A DNA stretch of 26,081 nt from a virus: the IMG/VR virus record IMGVR_UViG_3300021335_000074, positions 1 through 26,081 of that record; one strand, given 5' to 3'. Shown piece after piece: positions 1-7,550 of this stretch. The position numbers were made by a program, and so were the translations under genes. Numbering within the stretch: position 1 is the stretch's first letter; each line of letters starts with the position of its first letter. The notes under the pieces were generated by a model that saw nothing but the letters and a program-made list of their open reading frames with translations, searched no databases and was not told the origin of the DNA.

Positions 1-457
1 TCATGCCACTTACATCGTCAGCATCTGGATCACGTTCACCAGCACTTAGTACATTGATACTATCAAACTTAAACGGAACATTACCACTTTTATCAGGTTG
101 ACCGTTGTATGTATCAAATAATTTTTGGAATCCTGCTACACGATCACTTCCTGCTATAAAAATAACATCAGTATATCCTAAACCTTGTAACATTTCTAAT
201 GCTTGTACAGGTGTGCGTACACTTTCATGACCAATGTTTATACCAGGAAAGAATTGTTTAGCAAACTTTAACTTCGTTGCAAAGTCTAGTGGATCTGTCT
301 TAGGCTTTTGTGTTTGACTTAAGAATAGATAATGATCGCCATCTTGCTTCTTGATAGCGTCTACTAATTTAGCATGACCTATTGTAGGTGGATTTAATCT
401 ACCAAATGCTAATACTGCTTGTTTTTTAGGTGCTTCGTATAACTCTCTTAATAACAT
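1..457 (-). CDS. Nucleotidyltransferase, cytidylyltransferase/NMN-adenylyltransferase-like (3' end outside window)
   Basis: The reading frame starts with ATG at 457 and is still open at the left edge, giving 152 codons. Near residues 16-31 is the signature of the HxGH nucleotidyltransferase superfamily: AFGRLNPPTIGHAKL, with TIGH as the (H/T)xGH motif that binds the nucleotide phosphates. Around residue 100 the stretch VIFIAGSDR fits the strand and loop seen in this fold. The visible end, DDVSGM, is where family members place the second phosphate-binding motif (ISxTxxR or SxTKMR), so the gene is cut only by the window. Family members transfer CMP or AMP to a small phosphorylated substrate; the substrate cannot be read here. 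It lies 4 nt downstream of the ligase-like gene and is probably co-transcribed with it. No strong Shine-Dalgarno site is visible, so translation may be coupled. Superfamily is sure; specific activity is not. Confidence 0.85.
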   Translation of the reverse strand, partial: MLLRELYEAPKKQAVLAFGRLNPPTIGHAKLVDAIKKQDGDHYLFLSQTQKPKTDPLDFATKLKFAKQFFPGINIGHESVRTPVQALEMLQGLGYTDVIFIAGSDRVAGFQKLFDTYNGQPDKSGNVPFKFDSINVLSAGERDPDADDVSGM

Positions 458-461
458 TATC

Positions 462-1562
462 TTAATTAGGCTGCCAACGTGTTCTAGGTACAAGTTTAGT
501 TTTGCTACCTAGTGCAACATATCCTTCACCGCCTTTTTCTCCTCCTGTTGATGCTTTAACATCTGCATCAGCATTATCTAATTGATCTATAATACTATCT
601 TTAGCAGTCATAACCTGCTTTATAAGATCAAACATTTCTGGTAATGCTTTTGGATTAGCATCATTCATTGCTGCTAATTTTGCCTGTTGTCCTTGACTTA
701 CTTTACTAGTTTTTAACCAATCAAAAAACCCTGTAGCAATCTTATCTAACTGCTGCGTACGAGTCATATGGTTCATATACGTATAAATTATTTGAGCTGG
801 ATTACTTAAACCTTGTGTACCTGCTAAAAATTGATCTATATCAGTTGCATACTTTTTAGCCTTTGCTCTTACAGCATCAACAACTTTAGTGTCTACATTT
901 GGTTGATGTGTAACATATGTTTGTCCTAATACTACTGCATCTTTTGAATTAAGTTCTGAAACATTTTCTATAGGGGTTCCTGATTTACTACCCCACTCTT
1001 CATACTTTTGATGTACTACTAAGCCTACCTTAGACCCTGCTATACGCTTTCCTAAATCACTTGAAGGATCTACAGTATACTTTACTTTATTAGGTGTAAA
1101 TTCTAAACCGTCGTTGCTTGATACAAATGATTTACGTGGACTGTATAGTAAGTCACCGTATACGTAACCTCTAAAGTTAGGTGGTGTTGAATTTTTCATT
1201 ACATCAAAAATTTCAGCCATTTCTTGACCAAACTCTTTACGCCATGGTTCTTCTTCTACACCTTTACCTGAATTTTGAATAAAACGTGATAAATCCTGTG
1301 ACGATGTTGATTTGTTTTTGCCCCAACCGTTTTTACCTACAAGTACAAATGTACCATCAGGTTCACGTCCCCAATAAATTGTTGGATTGCCGTCCCACTT
1401 AATAGCAACATCTCCGCTGTCGCTACCTAGTTTTTCTAGTATGTCTGCTGCTTCTAAAGCACCTTTAGATCCTTTAACAAATATCAAATCCTCAAGATGC
1501 TGATATTCGCGCCCAACTTTTGCTGCTTCGGTTAGAACGTGACGGAATTCAGCAAAGCGCAT
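462..1562 (-). CDS. DUF6267-like phage protein with ligase/nucleotidyltransferase-type motifs
   Basis: A 366-residue protein. Residues 52-58 read VAIKWDG, matching motif I (KxDG) of the DNA/RNA ligase and capping-enzyme superfamily, in which the lysine (K55 here) carries the nucleotide. Further candidates are GYVYGDLLY at 132-140 (motif III-like, with D137), FTPNKVKYTV at 155-164 (motif IIIa-like), and near the C-terminus EGYVAL at 346-351 (motif IV-like) and KTKLV at 354-358 (motif V-like). KVGLVVHQKYEEW at 178-190 resembles a conserved block I remember from DUF6267 phage proteins. The I-to-IV spacing of about 290 residues is longer than in classical ligases. The start overlaps the upstream stop by one base (TAATG), with GGAGAG ahead of it. 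The next gene is another nucleotidyltransferase, suggesting the pair acts on one nucleic acid or cofactor substrate. Activity is inferred; it could be an adenylyltransferase without ligase function. Confidence 0.7.
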   Translation of the reverse strand: MRFAEFRHVLTEAAKVGREYQHLEDLIFVKGSKGALEAADILEKLGSDSGDVAIKWDGNPTIYWGREPDGTFVLVGKNGWGKNKSTSSQDLSRFIQNSGKGVEEEPWRKEFGQEMAEIFDVMKNSTPPNFRGYVYGDLLYSPRKSFVSSNDGLEFTPNKVKYTVDPSSDLGKRIAGSKVGLVVHQKYEEWGSKSGTPIENVSELNSKDAVVLGQTYVTHQPNVDTKVVDAVRAKAKKYATDIDQFLAGTQGLSNPAQIIYTYMNHMTRTQQLDKIATGFFDWLKTSKVSQGQQAKLAAMNDANPKALPEMFDLIKQVMTAKDSIIDQLDNADADVKASTGGEKGGEGYVALGSKTKLVPRTRWQPN

Positions 1563-1897
1563 TAGTACTCTCCTGACTCTAGTTTTGGCATTTCCTCGTC
1601 ATAAAGTTTTTCAATGATAGCATCTTCATCTTCTTTTGTAAAGACACTTTGCGGATTGGCTGCGACATTAAATTTAGCACAATAATCTTTAATTGCACTT
1701 TTTATCATAGGTCTTGTGTTTGCTACAAAGTTACAATCATTGCCTTTAATGCTTTCGTCTTGCATTTTAACCATACAAGGGTAATAAGACTTGCGATAAA
1801 AATTAGGATCGTTTTTCATAAAGACCATTAGGTCGTCAGTAACACTAAATGGTAATTCTTTTTCAAACTTTTTGCTAGTAAATTCATCTATACGCAT
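1562..1897 (-). CDS. Conserved phage protein of unknown function, 111 aa
   Basis: I start it at the ATG at 1897 (MRIDEFTSKKF...). That codon follows the stop of the upstream gene by one base and has AGGAAG about 8 nt ahead; the longer frame, up to 1969, would run inside the upstream gene. The protein is soluble-looking, with lysines and acidic residues mixed and no signal peptide or membrane segment. It has two cysteines (in the YYPCM and GNDCNF stretches) and a third in DYCAKF, and an acidic C-terminal part (FTKEDEDAIIEKLYDEE). I recall similar short proteins in marine T4-like phages, but no function. It is translationally coupled to both neighbours (gap of 1 upstream, one-base overlap downstream). 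Confidence 0.75.
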   Translation of the reverse strand: MRIDEFTSKKFEKELPFSVTDDLMVFMKNDPNFYRKSYYPCMVKMQDESIKGNDCNFVANTRPMIKSAIKDYCAKFNVAANPQSVFTKEDEDAIIEKLYDEEMPKLESGEY

Positions 1898-1898
1898 A

Positions 1899-2468
1899 TT
1901 ACCACTTCCTACATGACCAGTATCTTGCTTTTGTTCTTGGACCTGGATTATCACAGTTGTGTCTAGCACGGAATGAACGTCTACGTGCTGGGTTAGACTT
2001 TTTAATCTTCATGTTAGGATCGCCAAAGTTTACTTTTTTTACATTCTTAGTCTTTGGATCTCTAACATATACTTTAAATTTTTTAACATCTCCACGCATA
2101 GGTTTACCAAGTTTAACTTTACGTCCTTGATATTCTGCTTCGTCCATTTCGTCGTCATCATTGTACCACATTACACCATATTCTTCAAAGAAATCATCTC
2201 CGTCATATGTTTCTTCAATAATTTCTTCATCAAGGTCTGTACTAATTTCTATATCAAAATCGTCAAATCCATTTTCAAACATATAGTTTGCTAGTCTTTC
2301 AGCATATTCTTCTGCTTCATCTTCTGAAAGCTCTCTCGCTAACGGTATTTGATAGGCGCTTGCACCTTGATCTGTTTCAAGTAATTCGTTACCTGGAAAG
2401 ATAGATTCGTCTAAGTTTTCAGTTATGCTATCGTCTTTTTCAAATATTACTCTTACAAAATGTTCCAT
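1899..2468 (-). CDS. DUF5872-like phage protein, 189 aa
   Basis: The protein has two parts. Residues 1 to about 110 are strongly acidic (runs such as LDEEIIEETYDGDDFFEEYG). The last 75 residues are basic and carry a block I associate with DUF5872: KFKVYVRDP, VNFGDPNMKIK, SFRARHNC and a C-terminal ARYWSCRKW. The histidine and two cysteines (RHNCDNPG...YWSC) could bind metal, but that is inference. Such domains occur in several marine T4-like phage proteins, without an assigned role. The start ATG at 2468 has AAGGAA 6-7 nt upstream. The gene lies 9 nt below a tail-fibre-like gene and is followed at 1-nt spacing by another conserved protein, so it belongs to the same transcript. The acid/basic two-part design might allow DNA mimicry or DNA binding, but nothing proves it. 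Confidence 0.8.
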   Translation of the reverse strand: MEHFVRVIFEKDDSITENLDESIFPGNELLETDQGASAYQIPLARELSEDEAEEYAERLANYMFENGFDDFDIEISTDLDEEIIEETYDGDDFFEEYGVMWYNDDDEMDEAEYQGRKVKLGKPMRGDVKKFKVYVRDPKTKNVKKVNFGDPNMKIKKSNPARRRSFRARHNCDNPGPRTKARYWSCRKW

Positions 2469-2477
2469 GATATTTCC

Positions 2478-3266
2478 TTATAAGCCTTGGAGTTGTGTTA
2501 CTAAATCATTTAGTGCATCTGATATACTTTGTGGATCTGTTTCGTCACCAATAGTTACGCTAAGGGTTGAAAAATCAACACCACTGCCGCCGCCACCTAG
2601 TAGTCCTGTATTATCTGTTAGTTCGCTTATGTCTGTTGGTACTGTAGGCGCTGTATATTCAAATGTAAATACACCTGTAGTATTATCATATGATAAACTT
2701 GCACCAGCATCGGAAGTATCTGTTACACTAAGATCAGTTAGTGCAATGCCACCTCCTGCACCAGTTTGATCTGCTACCCACTGGTAATCTGCTCCAGTCC
2801 AACTTAGTATTTGACCGCTAGTTGCAGTGCTTGTATTTAAGAGACTATTTACACTAGAATCTCCATAACTAGCAGCATCAGGATCAACATTTACAAATGA
2901 ACCACTTGCATTATCAAACGCAAGTATTTGCCCGTCGCTTACACTAGTAATGTTTACATCTGCTAAATCTTCTAATTGACTAGGAACACTTGGAGCACCT
3001 GTTAAGTCTGCATATAGTCCACTAAACAATGTAGGTCTATTAAGTAAATTATTATAATCGCCATTAAATGTATTTGCTGTAAGAGCATATACAGAAAGGT
3101 CTGGTTTGTTTGTTAGGCTGTTGTAGTCACCATCAAAGGATTGAAGGCCACCTAGATTAACATAGACTTCATCAAAATTATCATTTACTTTACTAAATGC
3201 TGTGCGGAGACTTTCACCGTCGCCTGCATAGTCTGTTGATCCTATATTAATTATTTTTTGTGCCAT
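2478..3266 (-). CDS. Tail-fibre-like virion protein, 262 aa
   Basis: The N-terminus (IINIGSTDYAGDGESLRTAF followed by SKVNDNFDEVY) is a module shared with the protein at 24150-24836; phages commonly use it at the start of fibre or baseplate-associated proteins. Three short fibre-type repeats follow: DYNSLTNKPDL (47-57), DYNNLLNRPTL (70-80) and LYADLTGAPSV (84-94). The rest is Ser/Thr/Asp/Gly-rich and nearly free of cysteine and lysine, as in extended beta-structured fibres. It contains GQILAFDNASGSF and GQILSWTGADYQW, two copies of another fibre repeat. The start at 3266 has AAGGACG upstream. The gene sits 11 nt after another virion-type gene. It probably binds a baseplate or fibre partner through its N-terminus, but no receptor-binding tip is recognisable. 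Confidence 0.8.
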   Translation of the reverse strand: MAQKIINIGSTDYAGDGESLRTAFSKVNDNFDEVYVNLGGLQSFDGDYNSLTNKPDLSVYALTANTFNGDYNNLLNRPTLFSGLYADLTGAPSVPSQLEDLADVNITSVSDGQILAFDNASGSFVNVDPDAASYGDSSVNSLLNTSTATSGQILSWTGADYQWVADQTGAGGGIALTDLSVTDTSDAGASLSYDNTTGVFTFEYTAPTVPTDISELTDNTGLLGGGGSGVDFSTLSVTIGDETDPQSISDALNDLVTQLQGL

Positions 3267-3277
3267 TCTTTACGTCC

Positions 3278-3700
3278 TTAATAGTTCAACATTATACTGT
3301 CAACTGTTCCGTTTGTCCAGTTTCCTAGTATTGCTCTAACCCAAACATAGTTTCCTACAAAATTATAGTTAGCATTTATATTACTACTAGAATACGAAAG
3401 ATCAGTTAATGTAATACTTTCTCCTACCGATATAGCACCTGTTGTATCAACAGTTCCTTGTACACTTGTATTGGTTTGTAATGTAATATCAAACCAATCT
3501 CCTTCTGAAGGATCAACTTCTAATGACCCTTGCATCTTTATCTCTCCAGAAAATCCGTTTAAATTAATTTGGACAGTATGAAATCCGTCTGCACGGCCAT
3601 AATATCCGTCAGCTTTAAACTTATCTCCAGTGTATGATTGTACTGTGCTATCATCTGGATGTGTTTGTGTTGGTACTATTGTTTTACTATTATTCGGCAT
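3278..3700 (-). CDS. Putative virion beta-sandwich protein, 140 aa
   Basis: The ATG at 3700 (MPNNSKTIVPTQTHPDD...) is the best start. A TTG at 3715 in frame is possible but lies inside the upstream gene. The composition is rich in Ser, Thr, Asn, Gly and aromatic residues, with alternating strands (FHTVQINLNGFSGEIKMQGS, ITLQTNTSVQG, YVWVRAILGNW). GFSGEIKMQGSLEVDPSEGDWFDI is the kind of segment seen in phage discoidin- or jelly-roll-like virion proteins; this rests on general resemblance only, so the family is not named. There is no clear Shine-Dalgarno site. The ATG follows the upstream stop by 4 nt, and a GATAAATA box overlaps that stop, so translation may rely on coupling. Confidence 0.7.
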   Translation of the reverse strand: MPNNSKTIVPTQTHPDDSTVQSYTGDKFKADGYYGRADGFHTVQINLNGFSGEIKMQGSLEVDPSEGDWFDITLQTNTSVQGTVDTTGAISVGESITLTDLSYSSSNINANYNFVGNYVWVRAILGNWTNGTVDSIMLNY

Positions 3701-3704
3701 ACTA

Positions 3705-4373
3705 TTATTTATCAATATCTTGCTTACATACTAATTTATCTATTCGCCGAATAGAAGGTGCAATCATTAATTTAATAAGATTTAAAACACGTTCGTCACG
3801 AGCATAAAAATAATAATTTGCACAGTGTAGAGATTCACGAATTGCATCTCTACATACAACACCCATTTTTACTTTATCTTCGTTTTTATCTAACCAAGTG
3901 TTAAATCCAGGATCAACATTATAGTCTCCAAATGTAATTTTATAGTCATAACCAGTATGTTCGTCAACTATAATTGTATTTGGCACAACATGTTTAACAA
4001 GTTCTTTAGGCGGCGCCGAAAAACTTATAGGATCAGAAATTTTAGTTGCAAATAATAATAACCAAGATTTGTCATTGCTGTATACATGTACACTAGGGTG
4101 CTCGATCCTTATTTTATAATCAACATTTGTATTTTTAAGTTCGTGATATATTGCAACACATTCATAAAATATATGAGGTTCTATAGTAAACTGACGGTAG
4201 CCGGTAGATCTAACTAACGGCATACCTTTTTCTGATCTATGATAAAGTTCGTCTAATACTTCTTTAGCATAATTAAAATTTTTATCTCTAAAAATTGTTG
4301 CTAGAGAGTTACGAAAAACAAATTTGTAAAGATATTTGTTATAGAACAGTTTATTTGATTCAGATTGTAACAA
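3705..4373 (-). CDS. Conserved phage protein of unknown function, TTG start, 222 aa
   Basis: No ATG lies near the beginning of this frame. TTG at 4373 is the best start because GAGGA sits about 5 nt before it. This places the start 14 nt inside the end of clpA, so the two are probably translationally coupled. The N-terminus (NKYLYKFVFRNSLATIFRDK) is basic and aromatic. The middle holds YKIRIEHPSVHVYSND and SWLLLFATK. I recall similar proteins in marine T4-like phages but no function. It has no signal peptide or clear membrane helix. The stop TAA is part of the sequence GATAAATA, which resembles a late promoter for the next gene. It could be a virion or host-takeover protein; nothing here decides. 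Confidence 0.7.
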   Translation of the reverse strand: MLQSESNKLFYNKYLYKFVFRNSLATIFRDKNFNYAKEVLDELYHRSEKGMPLVRSTGYRQFTIEPHIFYECVAIYHELKNTNVDYKIRIEHPSVHVYSNDKSWLLLFATKISDPISFSAPPKELVKHVVPNTIIVDEHTGYDYKITFGDYNVDPGFNTWLDKNEDKVKMGVVCRDAIRESLHCANYYFYARDERVLNLIKLMIAPSIRRIDKLVCKQDIDK

Positions 4374-6609
4374 GGGATTCCTCTACACACTCTAGTAATA
4401 GACTGTCAGAATCCTCTGTAGTTGTAACAGTTACAGTTCCGCCATTTTTCAAATTACCAAACAGTAGTTCTTTTGATAGCGGTCTTTTAATTTCGTTATC
4501 AATAACACGCTGTAAAGGTCTTGCACCCATTTTAGGATCAAATCCTTTGTCTACTAAGTAGTCGAGTGCTTCATCTGAAACTTTAATATTAACTCCTTTG
4601 TCTGTAACCATTTTTCTAAGTTCGACAAGAAACTTACCAACAATTTTAAGCATAACTTCTTTGTTCAACTTACCAAATGTAATTACACCATCTAGTCTAT
4701 TTCGAAATTCTGGACTGAAGAACTTTTTAAGTTCAGTATCTTCGTAGTCTTTTTCAACTTCTTCGTTAAAGCCAATAGCATTTTTGTCTGCATCTTTGGC
4801 TCCAAGATTAGTTGTAAGAATCAAAATAGCATTTCTTGCATCAGCTTCTTTACCATTTGATCCTGTAACTTTACCATTGTCCATAATTTGTAGCAAAATT
4901 TGAGAAACATCTGGATGTGCTTTTTCAATCTCATCTAATAGCAATACACAATTAGGACTTTCTTGTAATTTTGTAATTAACTGGCCTGCATTGTCTTCAA
5001 AACCTACATAACCCGGAGGCGAACCAATTAATTTAGCAACTGAATGCTTTTCTTGATATTCACTCATATCAAATCGAACTAATTTAACACCTAGTTGAGT
5101 TGATAGTTGCTTTGCAGTTTCTGTTTTACCTACACCTGTTGGACCCATAAATACAAATGAACCTACAGGCTTGTCATCAGGTTTCAAACCTGCTTGTGCA
5201 ACTAGAATTTTATCAACAATATTATCAATTGCTTCATCTTGACCGTACACTTCTGCTTTAAGATTTACTTCAAGATTAGCAAGTCCTGAAGTTTCTTTTT
5301 CAGCAATGTTTTCAACAGGCATATTAATCATTTTAGCCAGTTCGAACTGTACTTCTTCTTCAGTTACTAACTTTTCAACTTCGGGGTCTTTTAGTTTAAA
5401 TCTTGCACATGCAACATCAATAAGGTCAATTGCTTTATCTGGTAACTTTTTATCACTTTGATATTTAATTGATAGTTTGACTGCCGCTTCGATTGCTTGT
5501 TCGGTAATACCGGTGCTATGAAATTCTTCGTAATACTTTTTAATACCACGTAAGATGTCTTTAGTTACTTCCGGAGTTGGCTCGTCGACAGTTACACGTT
5601 GGAATCTACGCATCAATGCACGATCCTTTTCAAAAGTTTTGCGATATTCTTCCCAAGTTGTACTTGCTACAACTTTAATATCACCTTTTGATAGTGCAGG
5701 TTTTAGCATATTTGCTAAATCATTTGTTTTGTCGCCACCACCGGCTCCGGCACCGTTCATCATGTGTGCTTCATCAATGAACATTACAGTCTTGCCTTTT
5801 TTCTGTAATGCTTTAATGACAAGTTTTAAACGTTCTTCAAAATCACCTCTATACTTTGAACCTGCAAGCATTGCGCCGATGTCAAGATTGTATACTTCGT
5901 ACTCTTGCAGGAACGGAGGAACATTATCATTAACAATATTATAAGCAAGGCCTTCAGCAATAGCAGTTTTACCAACACCAGGATCGCCTACAAGGATAAC
6001 ATTGTTTTTATTACGGCGTCCTAATGCCAAGGCAATACTTTCTAATTCTTCAGCACGACCAATAATTGGATCAATCTTATCTTTATTTGCTTCTTCGTTT
6101 AAGTTAGTTGTAAATGCACGTAGAGCTTTTTGCATTGCTCCAGACATTTCTTCGTCTTCAATTTCGTTTTCAACTTCTGAACTAATATATTCACTAAATG
6201 TTTCTTTTGAAACACCTGCCTTTTCAATCCAGTAAGTTGCAATAGATTTTTTCTCGTTAAGAACACTTAGAAAAACATCACTTAGTTCTATGTTATTTCT
6301 TCCAATAAACAAAACTTGTGTAAAGGCCCTGTTTAAAACACGCTCAACTGTTTGTGTTTTTTTAGGTTTCCATTTTTTAATCTCAGGATCCATTTTAATA
6401 TCATCGCACTGAGTTTTTAGATAATTTTCAAGATTGCTTTTAATAAAAACAGGATCTGCACCATACCCTTTAATAATAGTTTCAAAAGATGAATGACACA
6501 TTAGAGCAAACACAAGATGCTCTAGTGTAATATATTCATGATGCAATTTTTGTGCGTCTTTAATAGCCTTTTCAAAGACAAGTTGTAGTTCTTTACTAGG
6601 TTCAACCAT
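4360..6609 (-). CDS. clpA: ClpA-type AAA+ unfoldase
   Basis: A 749-residue protein, almost the length of bacterial ClpA (about 758). It has a Clp N-domain (1-145), a first ATPase domain with Walker A GDPGVGKT (208-215) and Walker B VMFIDEAH (275-282), and a second with Walker A GPTGVGKT (489-496), Walker B LLLDEIEKAHPD and sensor-2 GARPLQR (695-701). The ClpB middle coiled coil is absent. An IGF tripeptide at 612-614 (KNAIGFNEE) lies where ClpA/ClpX carry the IGL/IGF loop that docks on ClpP, so it can probably feed substrates to the host ClpP. Aromatic-hydrophobic pore loops (KYRGD at 252-256 and GYVG at 533-536) are intact. It has its own sigma70-like promoter just upstream, over the end of dnaJ. 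The ribosome site is AAGGA, about 11 nt from the ATG. No ClpS or ClpP gene is visible in the window. Confidence 0.96.
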   Translation of the reverse strand: MVEPSKELQLVFEKAIKDAQKLHHEYITLEHLVFALMCHSSFETIIKGYGADPVFIKSNLENYLKTQCDDIKMDPEIKKWKPKKTQTVERVLNRAFTQVLFIGRNNIELSDVFLSVLNEKKSIATYWIEKAGVSKETFSEYISSEVENEIEDEEMSGAMQKALRAFTTNLNEEANKDKIDPIIGRAEELESIALALGRRNKNNVILVGDPGVGKTAIAEGLAYNIVNDNVPPFLQEYEVYNLDIGAMLAGSKYRGDFEERLKLVIKALQKKGKTVMFIDEAHMMNGAGAGGGDKTNDLANMLKPALSKGDIKVVASTTWEEYRKTFEKDRALMRRFQRVTVDEPTPEVTKDILRGIKKYYEEFHSTGITEQAIEAAVKLSIKYQSDKKLPDKAIDLIDVACARFKLKDPEVEKLVTEEEVQFELAKMINMPVENIAEKETSGLANLEVNLKAEVYGQDEAIDNIVDKILVAQAGLKPDDKPVGSFVFMGPTGVGKTETAKQLSTQLGVKLVRFDMSEYQEKHSVAKLIGSPPGYVGFEDNAGQLITKLQESPNCVLLLDEIEKAHPDVSQILLQIMDNGKVTGSNGKEADARNAILILTTNLGAKDADKNAIGFNEEVEKDYEDTELKKFFSPEFRNRLDGVITFGKLNKEVMLKIVGKFLVELRKMVTDKGVNIKVSDEALDYLVDKGFDPKMGARPLQRVIDNEIKRPLSKELLFGNLKNGGTVTVTTTEDSDSLLLECVEESLVTI

Positions 6610-6649
6610 TTATATTTTATTCCTTGATTGTAATTTTGTGCATTGTTAA

Positions 6650-6677
6650 ATTATAACACCACTGTATCAAAAGTCAA
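6650..6677 (-). promoter_or_regulatory. Sigma70-type promoter for clpA
   Basis: On the minus strand, TTGACT (6672-6677), a 16-bp spacer and a perfect TATAAT (6650-6655). It overlaps the last codons of dnaJ and points into clpA, whose ATG is 41 nt below the -10. The only mismatch to the -35 consensus is its last base. It suggests early transcription by unmodified host RNA polymerase. Confidence 0.75.
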
Positions 6678-7518
6678 GATGTATTTTACTTTTTAACTTA
6701 TTAACTTCGTCAAGTAATTCTCCCTTGTCGATTCGAGGAACAATCGCTTTCACAATAACAATAGCATTACCTTTTCTTCCGTTTCGCGGGTTTGGCATTC
6801 CTTTCCCACGTAGATTAAATTTCGCGCCTGGATTTGTGCCTGGTGGTATTTTAACATTAAGTGTTGCTCCGTCAAGCATTTTTACATTTACTTGACAGCC
6901 TGTCATTAAGTCAAATACACTAACGGATTCTTCGCAATATAAGTCGTCGCCTTGTCTTAGCCATTTGTTGTGTTGTTTGATTCTTACTTTAACAAGTAGA
7001 TCACCTCTAGGTAATCTGTTGTCTCTATCATCTCCTAAGTTTGCATATCTAACAGTTTGTCCTGCTTGTACGCCTGCAGGTAATGTAACAGTTACTTGCT
7101 CGACCTTACTAGATCCAGTTTGATACTTTAATGGAACAGTGTGTCCACTAAACGCTTGTTCTAATGTAATGTCAGTAACAATCTGTATGTCTCTATTTGA
7201 ACGTTGTCGCTGCTGTCCTCCAAATCCTTGTCCAAAAAATGATGAGAACATATCATTCATGTCAGCACCACCAAACCCAAAAGGATTTTGAGCAAAACCC
7301 TGAGGGCCCATCTGTTGTGGATCGTCAGTGCCATACTGATCGTACATTTGTTTGCGTTCAGAATTACTTAGTGTCTGATATGCTTGATTTATTTCTTTGA
7401 ATTTAACTTCATCACCCCCACGATCAGGATGATGTTTCATAGACATTTTTTTGTATGCCTTACGAATTTCGTCTTGAGACGCTGTTTTGTTGATTCCGAG
7501 TGTGTTGTAGTAGTCCAT
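6667..7518 (-). CDS. dnaJ: DnaJ-like co-chaperone (type II, no zinc finger)
   Basis: A 283-residue Hsp40. The J-domain covers residues 1-65, with the HPD motif at 30-32 that stimulates the ATPase of DnaK. A Gly/Phe-rich linker follows (about 70-105, e.g. NPFGFGGADMNDMF and FFGQGFGGQQ), then the two beta-barrel client-binding domains (about 108-265) with TLPAGVQAGQTVRYANLGD and KIPPGTNPGAKFNLRGKGMP. The four CxxCxGxG zinc motifs of DnaJ are missing, so it is CbpA-like. It should work with the host DnaK in the cytoplasm, perhaps in virion assembly or replication-complex remodelling. The start ATG at 7518 has no Shine-Dalgarno site and lies within a 9-bp stem (see that entry), unlike the other genes here. 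The neighbour clpA also acts in proteostasis. An alternative start further in would destroy the J-domain, so the start is firm. Confidence 0.96.
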   Translation of the reverse strand: MDYYNTLGINKTASQDEIRKAYKKMSMKHHPDRGGDEVKFKEINQAYQTLSNSERKQMYDQYGTDDPQQMGPQGFAQNPFGFGGADMNDMFSSFFGQGFGGQQRQRSNRDIQIVTDITLEQAFSGHTVPLKYQTGSSKVEQVTVTLPAGVQAGQTVRYANLGDDRDNRLPRGDLLVKVRIKQHNKWLRQGDDLYCEESVSVFDLMTGCQVNVKMLDGATLNVKIPPGTNPGAKFNLRGKGMPNPRNGRKGNAIVIVKAIVPRIDKGELLDEVNKLKSKIHLDF

Positions 7519-7542
7519 ACAATTACTTATCGCATGGACTAC
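7510..7542 (-). promoter_or_regulatory. Inverted repeat burying the dnaJ start codon
   Basis: In the mRNA, the 9-nt arm GUAGUCCAU pairs perfectly with AUGGACUAC, whose first three bases are the dnaJ start codon; the loop is 15 nt (7519-7533). No purine-rich ribosome site is present in the loop. On the minus strand no T-run follows, so it is not a terminator. It could control translation, for example as an RNA thermometer or by coupling to passing ribosomes. Confidence 0.6.
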
Positions 7543-7550
7543 TTAGTGTT

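Noticed and set aside
1562-1969. Longer start (1969) for the 111-residue protein
   Set aside because: It would overlap the conserved C-terminal block of the upstream protein; the ATG at 1897 has a good ribosome site.
5555-5944. Plus-strand open frames opposite clpA (also 6002-6235)
   Set aside because: They mirror the codon pattern of the clearly coding minus strand, have no ribosome site, and show Ser-rich shadow composition.
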